This document shows, piece by piece, positions 23,053-35,800 of a stretch of DNA of 64,000 nt. The stretch comes from Gyrodactylus bullatarudis. Taxonomy: Eukaryota; Platyhelminthes; Monogenea; Gyrodactylidea; Gyrodactylidae. Under the pieces are notes generated by a model. That model did not search any database and had not been told where the DNA came from. It saw only the letters and a list, made by a program, of their open reading frames with translations. The position numbers and the translations under genes are program-made. Location of the stretch: assembly GCA_012064415.1 (NCBI GenBank), contig SSNU01000310.1, positions 496,001 to 560,000 of the forward strand, read 5' to 3'. Every line of letters begins with the position of its first letter. Positions within the stretch are counted from its first letter, which is position 1.

Positions 23053-25154
23053 GATCTTTACAATTATGAGGTTAATTAATAATGAATCGTTAATAAAGTG
23101 CCCAAGAGAACATCAAAAAAAGTATAACTTCACGCAGAGTTTATTGATAATGGTTATTATCACGAGGTCTATTTTATAATTTTTGCAGTGGAAACTCTGC
23201 TAACTGATACCACTATTATCTGTACAATTTATTTACATTCGGTATTTTTATACATTCAAGTACACTTATTTCCTAATTCATATTCTTTATTTATCCAGAA
23301 ATAAAACATGCATTGCAGAGTATGTATATAAGATGATACGGTTACATTATAATGAGCCCATTTAAAGAGGTTATGCATCTTATGTATGAAATGTCATGTA
23401 TGTATTACCTAGATTTTGGTTAAATCCTTTTCAAATGTACTTGCTTGTGATTCAATAGAAAATTAAAATATACCCAATTGCCCTAAATACATTATAATAT
23501 TACATTAGGGTAATTAATTATACAAAGATGAATGATAATTTTAATACCTTTCGGATTTCTCATTCCACTGTTCGACATGATCCTCTGAAGATTGACTAGT
23601 AAAATCTGCACAATAGCAGAATGTCAACTCTTGCTTACTCTTGTGAGAAGGAGTACTATCATAGTTTCATCATAGCAATAAACATACGCTTAGAATAATG
23701 AGTTTTTGATGCAATAGTCATTCGATAAGGGGAAAATATTCATTCAAGAAGTTGCATGCTGATTCGTTTGGCGTATTGATCTGAGTTTAATTCAGGATCA
23801 TACTTCTATAATTGGAATACTATTCTCTGAAGCATTGACCATCTCTCATGTTTTTAATGTCAAGGTTCTGTTCTAATACCTTATGCAGTAATCTTTCCAT
23901 GATCATAGAGGATCAGATGAAAATTTTCTAGATACGTGTTTAGACAGGAATCAACAGGCTATGCAGATTTGAGTCTGAGATTATAATTTGGATATATGCT
24001 GGGTTGGAGAATGCAGGACTAATGCACTAGATCATTTTTCACCTACTATAGATGGCTATAGTTAGCTATTGGAAGAGTACAAAAATTTCAAAATACACAA
24101 GAATAGGTGGAAAATATTTTATTTATTCATTTGATAATAACAAGATTGATAAAAAATAGTAGGATAGGTAAAAATTGAGGTAAAAACCCTATATGATCCG
24201 GAATAAACATGAATGGGAAGGCGCAAATATATCTGATTTGGATGCCTGTGAGACCGTGAATGTTGTATGCCAACTGGTATTTGTAATAATAATAAGGGAG
24301 GTGAATTTGAAATGTTTCCTTGCGTGATATCAGAACAGTGATGTTTGCCCGGTTTGAGATTGCAAAGACATTGAAAAGAAGAGAGTCTACGGAAAAAGTT
24401 GACATATGCCCAAGTATGAAATTGGGAAAAAATTCAAATATATATTCCAAGATAGTAGTATAGTCTTTGACATAAGAAAGTATCCAGTTGGAATTGAGCG
24501 AATAACTTTGTTAGTTTCAACCTATTTGAATAAAGAGTATATCTATTATTTAGAGGAAAATATTCACTATTCAATGATATGTGGTTTAGTTCTCAACTAA
24601 ATAATTTTTTTTGTATTTCATTGAACTCGAATTTACTATATTTCATAAAAATGAAGGCGACACATTAAAGTTCATTAATCATTATTTCGGTTAAATACAG
24701 ACCGTATCTCTCAAATTTGAATTCACAGGATATTTGATATTTATAAAATATTATCCTCGTATCTTATCACATAATCTCAGGGATATATGTACGCTTTAAA
24801 ATGTATTTAAATCCAATCATGAAAAAGATGATGAATCGAAAGAATATTTCTCACCTTGTAACAACAAGTCAAGTATTTACACAAGGTCAACTTTTGGTAG
24901 TATTGAAAATGATTCTGCGTGAAACTAAAAGATTTAACAAAATTTTTGTTCTACGGTTGAGAGAGTCGAGGGAATAATGCGTTTACCGCATGAATTAATC
25001 TGCCAAAGCTGTTTAGCTGATTGGAGTGAGCTTATGTAAAGACTTTAGTGACTTATAAGTAGCTTATTATGATTATAATGATAAAGATTTGTTCTCTGTA
25101 TTTATTCTAGAATCTTTTAAAAATTTAGAATGCAAAACTCTGGTGCATTTTCAA
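23053..25154. other. Stretch without a convincing gene
   Basis: AT-rich DNA downstream of the small membrane-protein gene. A hydrophobic open frame of about 125 codons runs on the minus strand from about 24503 to 24127 but has no credible start, splice or motif. The overlapping plus frame at 24406-24600 is likewise unsupported. Confidence 0.45.
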
Positions 25155-27179
25155 ATGACGGCCATCTCAATATTCCTCGTTGGCCTAGGCATATTTTCAG
25201 CATTTCAGTTTTCGGCATTTTCCTCAATCCTTCAGAAACTCTTCAATGTAGCCTGCAGAAACTATTCAAATCATCTTGATCTTGATTTTTCAAAATTGAG
25301 TGAGTTGTTTCATTTATTTTTATGAAACGATAGCTTTATTCCTTTTTCAATCTAAGAGTAAATATATATCTCTCCTATTTCGAAAAAGTTAATTAATAAA
25401 AAGTTGATATACTGTATTATTATTAGAAAAACTATTTTAAAATAAAACAGATGTTCCATTCATGGGCTTGCATCGTTTATTGCCATATTTTTATATATTC
25501 TCGTATGGTCGCGAAAATAAAATCAAAAGATAATTTGATATGCAGCAAAATTTTATAGAAAATTGATGAATTAAAATTTCGATAAATTCATGAATTTTAA
25601 GCCCAATTAGGTAAGAGAAATCTTGGCCCGTATTTTCCAGATTTAATCGTGAGAACTCATACATTTATCGATTGAGTATTTCTAATCGAGAATGGTTTAG
25701 CAATTAAAAAATCGAGTAAAAAATAGGGGTGAGCTTTACGAGCACTGCTCTTATAAACAAAGGTGAAGAGTGGCTGACCTGATTGATTTTTTCTTGTGTC
25801 TTTTACACTTTCCTTTTGTGACCCCAGATCTAGGTTACGTTGTCTCCATTATTTTCACTGTTCATGTAGGTCAAGGAACAAATCTATTGAAAGATTTCTC
25901 AAAGTCGCCTTCTTTCCAAACTTTTCTAAATAATTTTTTTTTCTTTTACAAATTATCCAGATAACATTACAATCTTTACAAGCAGTCAAATCTCCAGAGG
26001 AATCAGTTTTCTTGATCACCCAAAAGTAAAATTATTCAGTGAGTTAATTCTCAAGGTTTATACTGGAAACTATTTCAAAATAGGATGATTACAAAAAGTA
26101 GAAGCCTTTAGATGAATTTTCAAATAGTAGAAGATAGACCATCAATTACTATAAGGTATAAGGTATATTGAATGCAAAATATTTCAATACAACTTTTTAA
26201 GCTTTTAATGATGTAGACTATTCTTCTTTCTTTTTGATAAATCGTTTAGAAATTGACTTAATTTTTTTTCTAGGCCTTGATCCAGAGGATATTCAATTAT
26301 TAATGGGAAGCTCAATGAATACATCTACTCACCCATTGTGGAATTGTGATGCCTCAAAGAAATGTCCAAATGCCTTCATTCAAAATAGATTGGCTTGTCA
26401 TCCGCTGAATGGAGATTGTCTCTGTCAACAAGGCTACCATCTTGCCCACCAAACATGCATAGGTAATTTTATTATCTATTGATTCTACTGGGAAGTAACC
26501 CACATCAGTACTAACTTTCATATAAATATTATATATATTATCCTGAAAGACTCTAACCTTTTTATGAAACAAATAATGGATTGTAATGTACTTATCATTA
26601 GGAGAAATTAAACTTGATGGGTACTCCCTAATTTATTCAACAGCTAATTTCCTACGATATTTAAAAAATTTATATTGGAATTATAAATTTGTATCTTTTC
26701 CAGGTAAAAAGAAGAAAAAGTTTAGCAATAAGTTTTTGTTTTTGGAGAAAATTGACAAAATAATAATTTAGAATAAAAGCTTGATTTGAGCTCGAAATTT
26801 TCAACAATTGCTTTTGGGATCATTGAGGGTTGTGATTAATTAAATAACAGATGAAGAAGTCAATTAATTCCAACAAGTGAGACCAAAAGTATTTTTCAAA
26901 AGAAAATATGAATACTTGATTAAAAGTACAGTATATGATGACACCAAATAGACAATGATTAGAACTAAATTAGGTAATGGACTCTCTGTCTGTATTTCTA
27001 AAAGCTTTCTGGATCCCAATTAAAGGCATTTCTTTCTGACAATTGATTTCTCGTTTGATCTAGATATTAATGAGTGCTTAGACAACAAACCCTGTCTCAA
27101 GGAAGAAGAATGTCTCAATTATATTGGGGGCTATTCCTGTAAATCAGCTATAGTGTACAAGAATAACCGTGAGTTTTGA
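25155..27179 (+). CDS. Small secreted EGF-like protein
   Basis: Exons 25155-25299, 26274-26462 and 27064-27179 give about 149 residues. The ATG at 25155 begins a good signal peptide (MTAISIFLVGLGIFSA). Exon 2 has six cysteines in an EGF-like pattern ending CLCQQGYHL. Exon 3 opens with the calcium-binding EGF signature DINECLDNKPC and a GGYSC motif. The phase-1 junctions are those usual between EGF modules. The frame ends at TGA with an AATAAA about 10 bp later. The last EGF module has only four of six cysteines, so the true gene may continue from the strong donor AACC|GTGAGT at 27168. A 42-nt in-phase exon (25828-25869) may be inserted optionally. The acceptor at 25110 could also join this exon to the upstream membrane-protein gene, but the signal peptide argues for a separate start. 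A secreted ligand or matrix protein is inferred. Confidence 0.6.
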
Positions 27180-27282
27180 ATAATTTATACAATAAATCAT
27201 GTACTTACTCTAAAGTAACAACAGAAAATAATAGAGGACTATGAATTTATATTTATATTACTATTATATTATTATTATAATA

Positions 27283-27938
27283 TTAGGTTGCGTCAAAAGA
27301 AATGACACTTTAGAGATAAAAAAATATATTCAAAAATCTGCATGAAAAAGGGAAAAATCAGGTACAGGTATCAAAATATTCTCCAGCAGAATTAATACAT
27401 TTCTGCCAACGAATAGGAAGCTGATCAATCCCATCAGCGTAATACTTTTTGAATCGAAAAAGTTGATAAGGCCATTTTCGACCTCTCCTTTATTGAGGAA
27501 TTTTTTCCCCTTCAAAAAGTGTTGCATCGACCTGAAAAGATGATAATCTGATGGGTCAGGACTATAAGGAGGATGTTCTTTGACATCGATATTCTCATCT
27601 TGAAAAAAATTTTTGACATCTCTTCCCAGATGAGGTCGGTTGTTGTGTTGTTGAAATGAAATCCTTCCGAATCTTGGGAATTTTTCCTTTAATTTGGCAA
27701 CAATTTTCCTTAATGAGTCTAGATATCTTTGAGAAGTGACAGTCTGACCATAATCAATAAGTTCATAGTGGATTAATCCTTTTCTTGTCCAGAAAACTGT
27801 GGGCATAACTTTCTTTGAGAACCTGTTTGGAGAGGGTTGAGTTGCTTTCTTCCCAACTCGTTTCCAAGACCTTTTTCGACTCTGATCCTGAAGATAGATC
27901 CACTTTTCGTCCGTTGTAACGATATTCTTCAGAAAATA
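27283..27938 (-). pseudogene. 5'-truncated, frameshifted mariner transposase
   Basis: On the minus strand the frame opens in FLKNIVTTDEKW, the mariner first catalytic Asp region, then MPTVFW, RPHLGRDVK and HPPYSPDPSDYHLF, ending with a TGA at 27358-27360. Everything before FLKN, including the DNA-binding domain, is missing. The second catalytic Asp is His (codon 27645-27647). Two residues are lost in the SPD..PSDY motif. A one-base loss in the A-run at 27446-27450 shifts the last 30 codons. The preserved end TTAGGTTGCGTCAAAAG at 27283 marks the 3' terminal inverted repeat. The copy is dead. Confidence 0.9.
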
Positions 27939-30153
27939 TTATTCCAACTAACTAAATATAATTTTCTAAAATGAATTTTATTCTTGTTTGAACTCTGAAG
28001 TTGCGTATATTTTTAGATAATCAGCCACTCGATAGAGGTACCCAAAAGTACGATTTGCTTTTTTAAATACAAAATTATATGTTAATTTCACAGAATACCA
28101 ATAATGTATTTTATTTATTAATTCTAAACGATTCATTATCCTCCTGTAAAGAAAAAATTATTGCAAGATTGTAGTTGATTTTCTTTGCCTGTGACTTTTT
28201 AAAAATCTAATTAATTCGAGTAGGCATTCATGTACAAATTAACCTTCCTCAATGAGTTCTTTTACCAGCAAGATTATCGAAATTGCAAAATTAATTTATT
28301 AACATATTTATTTCGAAATAGAAATTGATTAATTTCAAATTGTAAAAATTGAAGGAACACTCTTAAATTTTGGATTTTTCACTTTACTAGATCATAAGTT
28401 AAAAACTTTTCAAACTTTGCCTCATGTTTTCATTTTTCAACCTGCAAAAAAGATTTTATTTCCATGATACAATAATTTGGAATGAATTTCCTCTGATTGT
28501 AAAGATTTCTGTCAATCATATTTTAAGCTAACCGTTGCATTTATTGTATTACCATATATGTATATATATTATAGTTTGGTTACGATAATCATAATTGCCG
28601 TGTGAACCTGCCTTCCACAGCAAGATAAACTTTATCTCAACCTTCTTCCAAATATACAATCTACAATCAATAAATAAAGTTGAAAAGAAATCTAATCTAT
28701 TGTTTCTACATCACACTGTATAATACCTGAACATGTATCTATCTACTTAACTGACTCTATTATATTACCTATTGCATAGCCAGTTCAATCTGTATTGTAT
28801 TATATTATATTATACGTATCTGAGATTTTGTATTCAATTCTGTATCATAATCCAGTAATAATATAAGAAGAATTACTACAGATGATTAAAATCTCTACCA
28901 AGGCAATATTTTTCCAATAGATATTACTCGGATTACTGAATAACATCAATCATCCTTCAATGTACAGGGTACACATAGTTCCCATGACTTTTTCCCGATT
29001 TGGAGTAAATTTATACGAGTGCGGTTACAGTTTTTTCAAAATTAAAATTTTAACGAGTTTTTGAATAAATCTGTTCAAGGACCAGAGTTCAGAAGAAAGC
29101 TTTATTGAGTAATGCCTATAACTAAGTTAATAAAAATCAACATCTCAAGGATTCTAAACTCTGAAGCCAAGGAAATTATTTAAGCAAGTTTGATAGTTTT
29201 TGAGATGATGCAGAAAGTATACGTATCCAAAAATTATAACAGCCTAGACGGGAATAGAAGTCCTATCTCTAAGGGAATTCTCAAAATAAATATCCCAAAG
29301 GGTTCAAAAGGGGGTGCCTAGCCTATAAATCTGTAAAGAAATATGATAGACATTATGAGTTGGTCCTTTGGTCCAGGTGTTGGACATTCAATGCTCAAGG
29401 CAAAATGTGGGACTTCTACACATCGAATTAGTGATAATAGAAGATTTATCTCTAGTCCCCAATAAACCTACTAGAAATTACTATCTAAAATACTTGATAA
29501 AAATAAAATCCTATTCTTAACATTAGCACAGATCAATCTTGAAGAAACATGCTTATTTCTAGCGAGAGAATAAAATTTGAAAAACATCCCTGTAAGATTA
29601 ATGTCGGCAAAATTAATCAAAAATAACTGATATTAGTGACCAATAAAATCAATTTTAGTCAGTTTAGTATAAAAATACTTATCTCTTCTCCAACATTTAC
29701 ACTTTCTAATCTAAATTATGCACGAGAATAAAAATCACAGCGTATTACCAGTAGGATATATGTATATATGCCTTTCTTAGTTGAATTTAAAAGTTTTATT
29801 ATTCCCCCTCTATTATAGTGGCAAGGATATATATTTCTTTTCTCTTCCTTTCAACTGTCTTAAAAGTGGGTAAATGGCTCCAACAGTTAAATTGACTGCA
29901 ATCTTCACCATTTCTCCAATAATTGGTGATCTTTGAACTCAGTTTTTGATTTGATTTTATTACTCTTCTTATGTAGTCGTTTATCTATGCACTAGAGTAC
30001 TTAAACTAAAGTCTTGAAAATTGCAGTTTTTAAATCTTTGCCAATGTTCTTCAATGAATTTTTCTACTTTAATTACAAAAATGCAAGTTTTTTAATAGCT
30101 TTCAAGACTTTTCGAAGAAAATTAATTGTCATATCAAAATAAAATCTTACATT

Positions 30154-30622
30154 TTAACCCTTAAAATCCCACAGTGATTGTTCTATCACATGTCCTTTTA
30201 GCAACTCATTATTGTTGATTTAAGCATCAGAAAATACTTCGTTTACCACCCATTCGATAGGAAATTTGTTAATCTCCTCTATCATTCGTCAAACTTGCGC
30301 TATACTAACTTAAAGAGAGTTGATTTTTTCGAAAAAATTAATTTTTGCTTAAAACGTTTTTTTGAAAACCTATTTCCCAGGGTCATAGATATAAAGTAAG
30401 ATAACTTTTATCGAGAAATCATACCTCTAGAATTCAAATATGCAATCGCCTGAACTCTATCTGCTGAAGCTACAAAGATAACTTTTGATCGTTAACTTTT
30501 GAATTAAAAATAATTGCGTTGCAACAACCATAGATTCGTAATCAGTGTATTCACAAACCACAGGATAGAAAAAAGACTGAATGCGAGTCATGAAAAAAAT
30601 TATCTGGGACTTTGAGGGTTAA
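30154..30622. mobile_element. piggyBac-like mini-element flanked by TTAA
   Basis: TTAA at 30154-30157 is followed by CCCTTAAAATCCCACAG. The right end mirrors this (CTGGGACTTTGAGGG) and abuts TTAA at 30619-30622. TTAA duplication and CCCT ends are hallmarks of piggyBac-type elements. The 469-bp unit has no coding capacity. Confidence 0.6.
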
Positions 30623-30724
30623 TCTGAGCATGATTTTTGATTTAAGGAAAAAAGTGGTGTCAAAGGATTAAATAAACTTTGATAAAAATAAACTTTTCAG
30701 ATTCATTAAAAATTGATCTAAAAT

Positions 30725-30965
30725 TAGTTTAAGGTCAATATTAGAATTCGTAGCCATGGTCATCCAAACGTTTCGACGATAATTGTCTTCACAAGCCTTC
30801 TTTAGTTGTACGACGAGCTCATCAAACCTAAATTTTATTTATATGATGATCTCATCCCTATCAATTTTGTCCAATCAGATTAGAGAATAGAATAATACAA
30901 GAGTTTGACCTATGATAATAAAGTATTGATAATTATCAGAAGAATAGAGTAATAAATCTAATTCT
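30725..30965. repeat. Dispersed repeat R2, copy 1
   Basis: It shares GCCATGGTCATC, GCCTTCTT and TATTGATAATTATCAGAAGA with the reverse complement of 36775-36930. About 90 bp in the middle (around 30810-30900) is absent from the other copy. Confidence 0.65.
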
Positions 30966-32864
30966 GATTTTTTTCAAGTTACGATAAACTGATTATGCTG
31001 AAGGCGTGAAGCATTAAAAAAATCGCAATTATCTTTGAATTATTAGAGACTTTAGTTTTAATTAGATACCTTTTATGGAAATAGTTTTGTAGAGCTGATA
31101 GATAATTTCTTTTAGCCCAAAACTAGCAGTAGGCGGGGATCGTGTAACCTCCGAATGCACCCAAATCTTTTCCTCGATTAAAAATTTTTTTCATGACCTT
31201 ACAGGACTTATTCAATTGAGTTAGTTTTATTAATCAGCTCACGATAAACAAGTGCTGGTGTTTAGATGAGCTCAAATCTAATAGTTTGCCTACCATTTGC
31301 AAGTGTTACTTGCATTGCGTGATGATAATTTTCAAAAAATCAATTTATATAACTGATCGAACAACATAGTTTTTCTGAATTATATTTTCATTCCCTTCCC
31401 AATATTAATTTACTCAGTCTTGTTTCGTCTTTCGGTTTCCAAAATCATAAAATAAATTTCCACTTGATTTACAGATGATTCTAGCCTTACGAACTATGCT
31501 TGGGTATATCGGTTACTTTGCTCTTTCTTGATAAAAATTTCTCATTCAAATTTCCTTTGACACTTTTCTTCAAATTATTCCAATCTGCTTTCAAGCGACC
31601 GCTCAAGTAATTTTTAACTTTGATTGTATTCTAATCATGTATCTTTCTATTTTTAGGTTGTCCACTTGTAGTTAAACTCTCTAAATGCATGTTGAAACTA
31701 ATTTTGGATATCCATTAATATCATAGAACTCTTAATGTTTTCACTATTGCTATCATTGGGGCCTCAAAAAGTCATAAAAATTATATTTTATTCTGTGAAT
31801 CTACAGGTTCTAAAATCATCAAAAATCTAAGAAAAAACTTGATAGTACACCACGGTTCCAAGTTATAAAGTCATATTAGGTCATATTTCTAATCATAATC
31901 GCTTAAAATATGCTCTGTTTTTATCTATCATGAATCATGATTCATGATTCATCAAAAAACCGCTTGTTACAAACAAATGAATTTATATTCTGATTGGTTG
32001 ATAGCTTCACAATAGTCACTTTCTCCTCACACGCAGCAATAAATGATATCTAATACGTATATGCATCCTTTTTGACTAATCAGATTTGAGTACGAAATAT
32101 TAAAGGGCTCTCATGGGTGCTATTTTCAAATTCAACGAAAATGGTCAATCCTGATTCTAGTAAAGTTAAAAATATAAGAAAAAGAGTTTTCTGATTAATT
32201 AATTGATACTAATGATGAAAAATAGACGTGAATTGTAGAAAAAGTTTAGTGTATTACTTTAAAGTAAAATATCATAAAGGCTTAAATTATCAATAAAATT
32301 CTATAAATGCTTAAAATATGGCCTAAAAATACCAAAAAGGCATATTTTCATTTTTCTTTATCGCTAATCCATTTATAAGGTCATACTTTTGAGGCGCTAG
32401 TCTATCATAGTTTCTGTTTCCATAGGACTGACAGTTTTTCTGTTGTACTAATTAATCGCTGAACTTGATCTATTTATTCAGATGATTATTAGGGTTTAAT
32501 TGATTTTACAATAATAATCAGATTTTTTACTTTATTTTAACAATGGGTCTCCTTGTCCCATCAATAGCACGCTAATGGAATATTTGTCTTTCATTATACT
32601 AATGTAATAAGGATGATAAATTTGAATAGGAAATTACGATTGGAACAAGTAAAATTTTCTACCATAAACTTGATTGGATGAATTTATTTGTAACCAATCA
32701 GAGTAGAGATTGACTAATTCATAGATTATAACTCCTAAACTACTATTTTACACAGAATAGGCGAGTAAAATAACAAAAGCCAGAATAGTGGAATTATACA
32801 TATTATAAATTGAAATTTTGATTACATAAAATATCTCAGACATCCCTGGAACATGTGAAATGTT

Positions 32865-35800
32865 ATGGATTTTAGCAAAAGCCTTTTCAATAAATTAATC
32901 TTGTACATTCTATGGCTAAGATTGCTTGGATCGAATGCTCCATTTCATAGTAAACATTTGAAATGTGTCCAGATTATGTGTGCAGATAAATCAAAACTGC
33001 ATCATTCATCGGCATTTTGCAGCCCTGAAGAAATTCATTTCCTAAGGAACTACTGTCAATGTGAGTAATTTTCTTTTACAGAAACAAAGTTTCAGGTTAT
33101 CCAACGTTCTTTTTTCAAGAGAATTGCGAGTTTTCATTTTTTTCAATTTTCCATCCAACAAACCATCATGTGTAAATCATTTTACATGTCCAGCCAGGTT
33201 TTTGTATGATTTTTTTGAAAACTAGAATTTGGACGATAATATTGCCAGACTTGATCAAGTATTCTTGTTAGAATTTAGACTCATTTATGGAAAATTAGCG
33301 GACAAAAGATTATACCTCATTGAAATTTCACGAGATCTCTTCAAACTGAGCCGTTCCTAGAATTAGAAACTTATTGTGTATATATTTTCTCAGGCTTTAC
33401 CGATTTATAATATTTTTCCAATTTTTTATGCATTCCCAAATCGTATACAGTGTATACAGACATTGTCAATATTTTTATGAGATAACAGAAAGGCAATCTA
33501 TAGCTAAAGAGGAGAGTGTATTTCGTTTTAGGGGTGTCAAAACCACTCTTGGGATTGAACCGAATTTGACTCCACTTGATATCTATTAAGAATAGGAATA
33601 ATAAATTATGTTTCTCTCAACTATATATAAAATTAGTTTCTTTGACTACATTAAAATAATAAGATATTCTGAATCTTGGCAAGATATTTTCTTTTTTTCA
33701 CATTCTGTTTTGAAATCTTTCATATAATATGCCTGGAATTATTCTCAGATATAAATTTAAATTTTGATCTGTAAGATGCTTAAGAACACCAGCTTCGACC
33801 CGAGCCATCGTAGGGATGTTTTGAAAAATAAATAGAAAATGATATTAGTGAAAGGACCAATTACAGATTTTTAAACTTCGACACAAATCACTTTGAAATA
33901 AATTTTTATCACTGACTATTAATTAAATAACCAGTTTAGTTTTTAAAAAACTTTAATAACTCAAATTTTGTATGAAAGTCAGTCAACCCTGGAAACAAAA
34001 AACTTTTATTTCAAAATATGCCATATTTTTTTCTTTTCACAATTTAGGTAATTATTAAAGTTTGATGATTCTAGTTTTTTTCCATCATCTAACGCTCAGC
34101 ATGTTCTTAATCATCATTTATGGAACAATTTGTGAATTTTAATTAATTGTGAATTTAGTTGTTGATTGAATTTTCCCATAATTAACCAGAAACAAATATG
34201 ATTACAAGTAGGAGAGGGAAGAGATCTAATAAAATTAGTTTATTATTGATTCAAATGAGGAGAAATCTTTGAATATTTTCCTCAATGACGCTCAACTGTG
34301 AATTATTTTTGTTCTTCTTTTTTATTTTTCCCCTCATTGAGAAAAAGAATGAGAAATAATTTTGCAATTCCATATTTTTATCCAATGTTCAGTTGTTAAC
34401 AAATCTCTCTAGTTGGGATTAATTAGAATTCGATATTCACTTGTATTTTTAGGATAAATGAAATAATATTCCAGATCTAGTTAATAGCTAATCAGGGAAT
34501 CTGAATACCAAGTTTCCAGATTCCCTAGTTTACTAAGAAGTCTACAGACTTTCAGGGAGTCTGCAGATGATTTAAAATTTCTCGGAGACATTTCAAAATT
34601 CGGGATGGCGCGTTTTTTAAATTTTTTTAAACTTTGAGTTGAAAATTTTTATTGAATTCAGGGTTTGAGAGGAATCAAACGTTATTTTTCAATATCATCA
34701 TTAGACAGAGAAAATATTTACTCGTATTAATTTTCTTGAAAAAACACGCCACTTACGTTTGAAAGTCTACTTCCTATTTTTCGATCATTTCTACTGCTTG
34801 GAAATTGATTAACTAGGGTGATCCAAGATCATTTCAAAATGACTAGTTTTTTTCAAAAAAATTAATAAGAGTAAATATTTTCTCTGTTTCTGATGATCGT
34901 GAAAGATAACGTTTGATTCCTCTCAGACCTTGAAATCAACAAAAATTTTCAAAGTTTAAAAGAATTAAAAAATCGCGCCATCTCGAATTTTAAAATGTCT
35001 CAAAAATTTCCTAAAAAGTGTACAATGTAGATTTTGAACTAGTTACCAAAAAATCTTTCGAAAATTTCGATACCTGGATGAAAATATGAGATATTTGTAA
35101 AAATCATGAATTCCCAAATTCATCGAGAAAAGCTGTAATTCTGATCCCGAAAAGCCTTCTTTCGTCCACTCTCTCGCTTTTAAATAATAAGAATTTTCAG
35201 TTCAAGCTCAGAAAATGCGGTTGGCTTCAAAATGAAATTTGAAAAGCGAATCCTAGAAATAATTTTTTTTCAGAGATTTCAAAGTAGGCGATTCGATCTA
35301 AAATGCTGAAAAAATTTAACATCTTCGAATTTTTAACGAAAGAACTGAGATTTCTCTAAAGATCCTAGATTCCCAATTTTATATCAACTAACTTTAGAAA
35401 GAGGCAAAAAACGATCCAGTTATATTGTCATTCTTAGTGTAGATATTCCGAATTTCCAGAAATCAATGAAAATGACAGGACTTTTAATTTATAAACCGCA
35501 ATACCGTAATGAAGGTGCAGCATACGTGTCGTAGCAGGTTCATCTTGGACAAGTAGATATTCCCTTACTTTAAAAGGGTTATTATATTATTGCTTTTTGA
35601 TTTATCCTAATTTACCCATTTCTATATATCTTAGTCCAGAATATATCCATTATGATTGCAGTCATAACCAGTTTTTATGGCCCCCAGTTTTTTATGATCT
35701 AATCTATCTTTCCGTCATCTTCTCTCTCCTATGCATATCATCTATTCTACTTTATACACAGATTTTGAGGGATTCATCTCTCTCTAGATACACTGCAGTT

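Larger units (their letters stand above)
27180..32864. other. Intergenic stretch with mobile-element remnants
   Basis: It contains a broken mariner (27283-27938), a TTAA-flanked element (30154-30622), one copy of repeat R2 (30725-30965) and a sequence near 31540-31625 that resembles 17640-17720 in a mitofusin intron (shared AAGCGACC and CAAGTAATTTT). A short stacked direct/inverted repeat of TGAATCATGAT lies at 31930-31950. No gene is seen. Confidence 0.55.

Noticed and set aside
24127..24503. Hydrophobic minus-strand frame of about 125 codons
   Set aside because: No ATG, no acceptor or donor that fits, and AT-driven Ile/Phe/Tyr-rich composition expected by chance.
25961..26029. Short in-phase terminal exon (ITLQSLQAVK...) for the membrane-protein gene
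   Set aside because: Phase fits via 25828-25865, but the competing model with a signal peptide and EGF exons explains more; kept only as an alternative.
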